Positions 5,888 through 6,250 of a DNA stretch of 6,250 nt are shown here, in pieces. The notes under the pieces are model-generated. The model was not told where the DNA came from. It worked only from the letters and a program-made list of their open reading frames with translations, and searched no databases. The DNA is taken from contig JAKAXI010000122.1 in the NCBI GenBank assembly GCA_021816665.1, positions 1 to 6,250 of the forward strand, in the 5' to 3' direction. A program made the position numbers and the translations under genes. Origin of the DNA: Bacillota bacterium (GTDB lineage Bacteria; Bacillota; Bacilli; Alicyclobacillales; Alicyclobacillaceae). How positions within the stretch are numbered: the stretch's first letter is position 1; each line of letters begins with the position of its first letter.

Positions 5888-6250
5888 ATGCCAATTACAG
5901 AGGACAAGCACCATTCGACACGGATGTCGTGGGACGAGTTCTTCGCGTCGCAAAGTCGGGTGATGGCCATGCGTTCGACATGCCAGCGGCTGGCTGTCGG
6001 CTGCGTGATTGTTCGCGACAAGCGGATGATTGCAAGTGGGTACAATGGTTCCATTCACGGGGATGAGCACTGTACGGACGTCGGTTGTAAAGTTGTGGAC
6101 GGGCACTGTGTGCGCGCCATTCATGCCGAGCAAAACGCCCTTCTGCAGTGCGCACGCTTTGGCATTCCTGTAGAGGGGGCTGACCTGTATGTGACACACC
6201 TGCCCTGCCTGCAGTGCACAAAGAACCTGATTCAGGCTGGTATTGCCACC
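5888..6250 (+). CDS. comEB: ComEB / deoxycytidylate deaminase family protein, C-terminus cut by the window edge
   Basis: A zinc-dependent deaminase of the dCMP deaminase family, which converts dCMP to dUMP to supply thymidylate synthesis. In B. subtilis the relative ComEB is encoded in the late competence operon, though a direct role in DNA uptake is not well supported. The first 121 codons are present and open at the right edge. The catalytic zinc site is visible as HAEQNA (H79, E81) and PCLQC (C107, C110). The family stretch before it is also present: RSTCQRLAVGCVIV, YNGS, and the Cys/His-rich HCTDVGC and C74, which may carry a second metal. B. subtilis ComEB is about 189 residues, so roughly a third is missing. 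It is divergent from spoIIE, whereas in B. subtilis the two genes are far apart. I cannot separate dCMP deaminase from a close paralogue without the C-terminal half. Confidence 0.92.
   Translation, partial: MPITEDKHHSTRMSWDEFFASQSRVMAMRSTCQRLAVGCVIVRDKRMIASGYNGSIHGDEHCTDVGCKVVDGHCVRAIHAEQNALLQCARFGIPVEGADLYVTHLPCLQCTKNLIQAGIAT

Noticed and set aside
5351..6199. Long 282-codon minus-strand frame covering the spoIIE/comEB intergenic region
   Set aside because: It overlaps the conserved N-terminal coding region of spoIIE in another frame, the promoter region and comEB on the opposite strand. Its product is Arg/His/Cys-rich with no recognisable motif.
1..6250. CRISPR array, transposon, phage, tRNA or rRNA genes
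   Set aside because: No spaced direct-repeat array, transposase or integrase motifs, terminal inverted repeats or cloverleaf-like sequence were seen; almost all of the window is taken by five conserved genes.

Overview
The window comes from an endospore-forming Firmicute with moderately high GC. All five protein genes have clear counterparts in Bacillus, and the central cluster spoIIE-yabS-yabT-tilS has the same order as in Bacillus subtilis. GTG and TTG starts and GC-rich codon use suggest a lineage such as Alicyclobacillaceae rather than B. subtilis itself; that placement is an inference, not read from a marker gene.

Layout from right to left on the minus strand: spoIIE (sporulation PP2C phosphatase, start taken at 5670), yabS (VWA-type protein, start taken at 3157), yabT (membrane-anchored Hanks-type Ser/Thr kinase, 2404-1409) and tilS (tRNA-Ile lysidine synthetase, TTG start at 1346, running off the left edge). 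Gaps between genes are 15 to about 65 bp with no visible terminator, so the four could share one transcript. On the plus strand at the right end, a ComEB/dCMP-deaminase-like gene starts at 5888 and runs off the right edge.

The divergent spoIIE/comEB intergenic region (about 5671-5887) is the most informative non-coding stretch. On the minus strand it holds perfect TTGACA and TATAAT hexamers separated by 21 bp instead of 17. This is the unusual architecture known for Spo0A-activated sigma-A promoters such as spoIIE and spoIIG of B. subtilis. Several Spo0A-box-like sequences surround it, one overlapping the -35 hexamer. The -10 hexamer overlaps the most upstream ATG of the spoIIE frame, so translation must begin downstream. 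A 15-bp palindrome centred on a TATAAT precedes comEB.

How the genes work together: SpoIIE dephosphorylates SpoIIAA to release sigma-F in the forespore and takes part in polar septation. YabT is a DNA-responsive sporulation kinase in B. subtilis. YabS has no established function but keeps company with both. TilS is an essential tRNA modification enzyme riding in the same cluster. The window is mostly conserved core genome. I found no mobile element, CRISPR array, RNA gene or wholly new system; the items worth a second look are the promoter region, the permuted VWA order of YabS, the atypical kinase motifs of YabT and a cysteine cluster in SpoIIE.
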